NCBI GenBank assembly: GCA_030835185.1
Contig: JAUQWL010000126.1
Span: forward strand, 1-6,591
Reading direction: 5' to 3'
From: Solirubrobacterales bacterium
Lineage (GTDB): Bacteria; Actinomycetota; Thermoleophilia; Solirubrobacterales; 70-9
DNA: 6,591 nucleotides
The number at the start of each line of letters is the position of its first letter. Position 1 is the stretch's first letter. Positions 5,315 through 6,591 of this stretch are shown piece after piece. Under the pieces are notes generated by a model. That model saw only the letters and a list, made by a program, of their open reading frames with translations, did no database searches and was not told where the DNA came from. Position numbers and translations under genes: made by a program.

Positions 5315-6016
5315 CTATTCGTCTTCGACGGGCGGTGTGTAGCTCTCGCCGCCACGGAGCGCCTTCAGCGCGCCGCGGCGCTGCGAGCGCTCGGTGCGAT
5401 CGAGGATCAGCACACCGTTGAGGTGATCGATCTCGTGCTGGAGGACGCGGGCTTCGTGACCGGAGGCTTCGATCAGGACGGGTTCGCCGGTTCTGTCCCG
5501 GCCGCTGACCCGGGCGAACAACGGCCGCTCGACCTCCACCACGACCCTGGGAATGCTGAGACAGCCTTCGACCATCGACTCGGTCTCCTCCGAAAGCCAC
5601 TCGATCTCGGGATTGACCAGAGCCTGTGGGATCGCATCGGCGTTGGTCTGGAAAACGAGCAGCCGGCGGAGCTTGCCGACCTGGTTGGCCGCCAGCCCGA
5701 CGCCGAGGCTCTCCTGCATGAGCACGATCATCCGGTCAATCTCGTCCGAGAGGGCCTGATCGAACCCGGCCACGTCAGAGGCACGGCTCTTCAACACCGG
5801 ATTGCCGTACTGGACGATCTGGGCCAGCGCAGCCTCACGCTTCCTGAGCGTTTCCTGGTCGAAACCGGGGACTTCGCTTTCCCCGGTGACGTCTCCCCCT
5901 TCTTCGATCGGCCCTTCGGCAAGCGTGGCACCCGCCGGGTTTTCAGCTTCATCCTCCGCTCGCGGGTCGTCCTCGAGCGTGGCTGTCTTGCTTGCTTCTT
6001 TGTAGTCCTGACTCAT
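5315..6016 (-). CDS. def: Peptide deformylase with acidic N-terminal extension
   Basis: The gene encodes a 233-residue metalloprotease that removes the N-formyl group from nascent proteins in the cytoplasm. All three family motifs are present: GVGLAANQ at 105-112, EGCLS at 150-154 and HEIDH at 194-198. Metal ligands are therefore Cys152, His194 and His198, and Glu195 is the catalytic residue. The ATG at 6016 (MSQDYKEAS) is chosen because a GGAGGT lies upstream at 6035-6030, although its 13-nt spacing is long. An in-frame ATG at 6100 would overlap priA by 47 nt and add a sequence unlike the family. Family members usually begin close to the QYGNPVL segment (69-75); here about 56 acidic, low-complexity residues precede it, and a short tail follows the HEIDH helix. 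fmt starts 12 nt downstream, the common def-fmt pairing. The assignment is secure; the role of the extension is unknown. Confidence 0.96.
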   Translation of the reverse strand: MSQDYKEASKTATLEDDPRAEDEAENPAGATLAEGPIEEGGDVTGESEVPGFDQETLRKREAALAQIVQYGNPVLKSRASDVAGFDQALSDEIDRMIVLMQESLGVGLAANQVGKLRRLLVFQTNADAIPQALVNPEIEWLSEETESMVEGCLSIPRVVVEVERPLFARVSGRDRTGEPVLIEASGHEARVLQHEIDHLNGVLILDRTERSQRRGALKALRGGESYTPPVEDE

Positions 6017-6029
6017 CGCGGTCGAGTCT

Positions 6030-6035
6030 ACCTCC
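6030..6035 (-). promoter_or_regulatory. Ribosome binding site of def
   Basis: GGAGGT is read on the minus strand in the priA-def gap. It is a near-perfect Shine-Dalgarno match, but it sits 13 nt from the ATG at 6016, which is longer than the usual 5-9 nt. No better-spaced ATG, GTG or TTG in the def frame is visible, so it decides the start by exclusion of the longer 6100 start. Confidence 0.6.
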
Positions 6036-6053
6036 AGGCAAGGTCCGCCCCGC

Positions 6054-6591
6054 CTACTGCGGATCGACGTCCACGCTGAGCACGATGCCCCGGAAGACAT
6101 GGTCGGCGAGCATCGCCTCGACCTCCTCGTGGACGGCGCCCACCGTCTGTGCGCGCGCCCCGGTCTTGATCAGCAGACGGCGCCGGAAGCGGTTTCGAGC
6201 CCGGAACATCGGAGCGGGACCGAGCAACGAGGTTCCGTCCGGGAGCACCGCGCCGAGGCGTTCGGCTACTTCGGCCGAGGCGCGCTCGAGCGCCGTTTCG
6301 TCCTCGGCAGCCAGCATGATCCGGATCAGGCTGGAGTACGGCGGGTAGTCGAGTTCCCGACGCCGCCCGAGTTCGTCGGCGAGGAAGCCCGGTGAGTCGT
6401 GGCCTGCAGCCGAGCGGATGCTGGGCGCACCCGGGGCGAGGGTCTGGACGATCACCCGTCCGCCGGCTTCGCCGCGGCCGCTGCGACCGGCCAGCTGGGT
6501 GACCAGTGAAAAGGTGCGCTCCTCGGCGCGGAAATCCGGAAACCTGAGGGTCGCGTCGGCGTCGAGGATCACGCTGAGGGTCACCTCGGGG
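6054..6591 (-). CDS. priA: Primosomal protein N' (PriA), C-terminal 178 residues only
   Basis: This is the 3' end of priA; the gene starts beyond the right edge of the window and ends at the TAG at 6056-6054. PriA binds stalled or collapsed replication forks and reloads the replisome. The visible part begins in the second helicase lobe (PEVTLSVILDADATLRFPDF), followed by QLAGRSGR, which fits SF2 helicase motif VI (QxxGRxxR), then RELDYPPYSSL, LLGPAPMFRARNRFRRRLLIK and a VDVDP ending, all typical of the PriA C-terminal domain. Some actinobacterial PriA proteins are known to have degenerate helicase motifs; here motif VI keeps its arginines, so this one may still be an active helicase, although motifs I-V lie outside the window. 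The zinc-binding cysteines are also outside. def follows 37 nt downstream on the same strand. The identification is firm; only the fragment is visible. Confidence 0.95.
   Translation of the reverse strand, partial: PEVTLSVILDADATLRFPDFRAEERTFSLVTQLAGRSGRGEAGGRVIVQTLAPGAPSIRSAAGHDSPGFLADELGRRRELDYPPYSSLIRIMLAAEDETALERASAEVAERLGAVLPDGTSLLGPAPMFRARNRFRRRLLIKTGARAQTVGAVHEEVEAMLADHVFRGIVLSVDVDPQ

Noticed and set aside
4380..5600. A long upstream extension of the rsmB frame, to 5600
   Set aside because: The extension is an arginine- and proline-rich out-of-frame reading of fmt and part of def. The recognisable RsmB sequence begins only at about 4379.
6017..6100. A longer def start at 6100
   Set aside because: It would overlap the end of priA, has no ribosome binding site, and adds residues unlike deformylases; the ATG at 6016 follows a GGAGGT.

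Overview
The window is a GC-rich (visibly well above 60%), densely packed block in which every gene I can support lies on the minus strand. Reading in the direction of transcription (from 6591 down to 1), it holds the 3' end of priA, then def, fmt, rsmB, a small gene for an 81-residue protein with four CxxC pairs, rpe, and finally a secreted RTX-like protein whose 3' end runs off the window. The order priA-def-fmt-rsmB-rpe is familiar from Actinomycetota. Together with the GC content, the use of TTG and GTG starts, and a secreted protein built from RTX-like repeats ending in a D...YC...CE.V cap, it suggests an actinobacterium, perhaps of the class Thermoleophilia (Solirubrobacterales-like). 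That placement is inference from recalled gene order and protein style, not from a search.

From 6591 to 2069 the genes look like one housekeeping transcription unit. priA and def are 37 nt apart, def and fmt 12 nt, fmt and rsmB meet at a TTGA stop/start junction (or lie 5 nt apart if the GTG start is used), rsmB and the zinc-ribbon gene are 29 nt apart, and the zinc-ribbon gene and rpe share TTGA. Def and Fmt act as a pair: Fmt formylates initiator Met-tRNA and Def removes the formyl group from new proteins. RsmB methylates 16S rRNA, PriA restarts stalled replication forks, and Rpe serves the pentose phosphate pathway. All catalytic motifs that I can check are intact. The small zinc-ribbon protein is the only unassigned member.

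From 2068 to 1960 is a 109-nt gap, the largest in the window. It has no convincing terminator, one weak promoter candidate, a short inverted repeat inside the promoter spacer, and a good ribosome binding site. It leads into the 653-codon visible part of a secreted protein. That protein has a signal peptide, two blocks of GGxGxD-type calcium-binding repeats, a PASTA-like segment, a charged helical stretch with six lysines in a row, ten cysteines, and an unassigned C-terminal part.

I see no mobile element, CRISPR array, tRNA or rRNA, and no clear new defence or biosynthetic system. The points most worth checking are the junction at 3001-3039 (an A_AAA_AAG slippery heptamer, a perfect inverted repeat and an in-frame TGA abutting the next ATG), the zinc-ribbon microprotein itself, and the RTX plus PASTA-like architecture.
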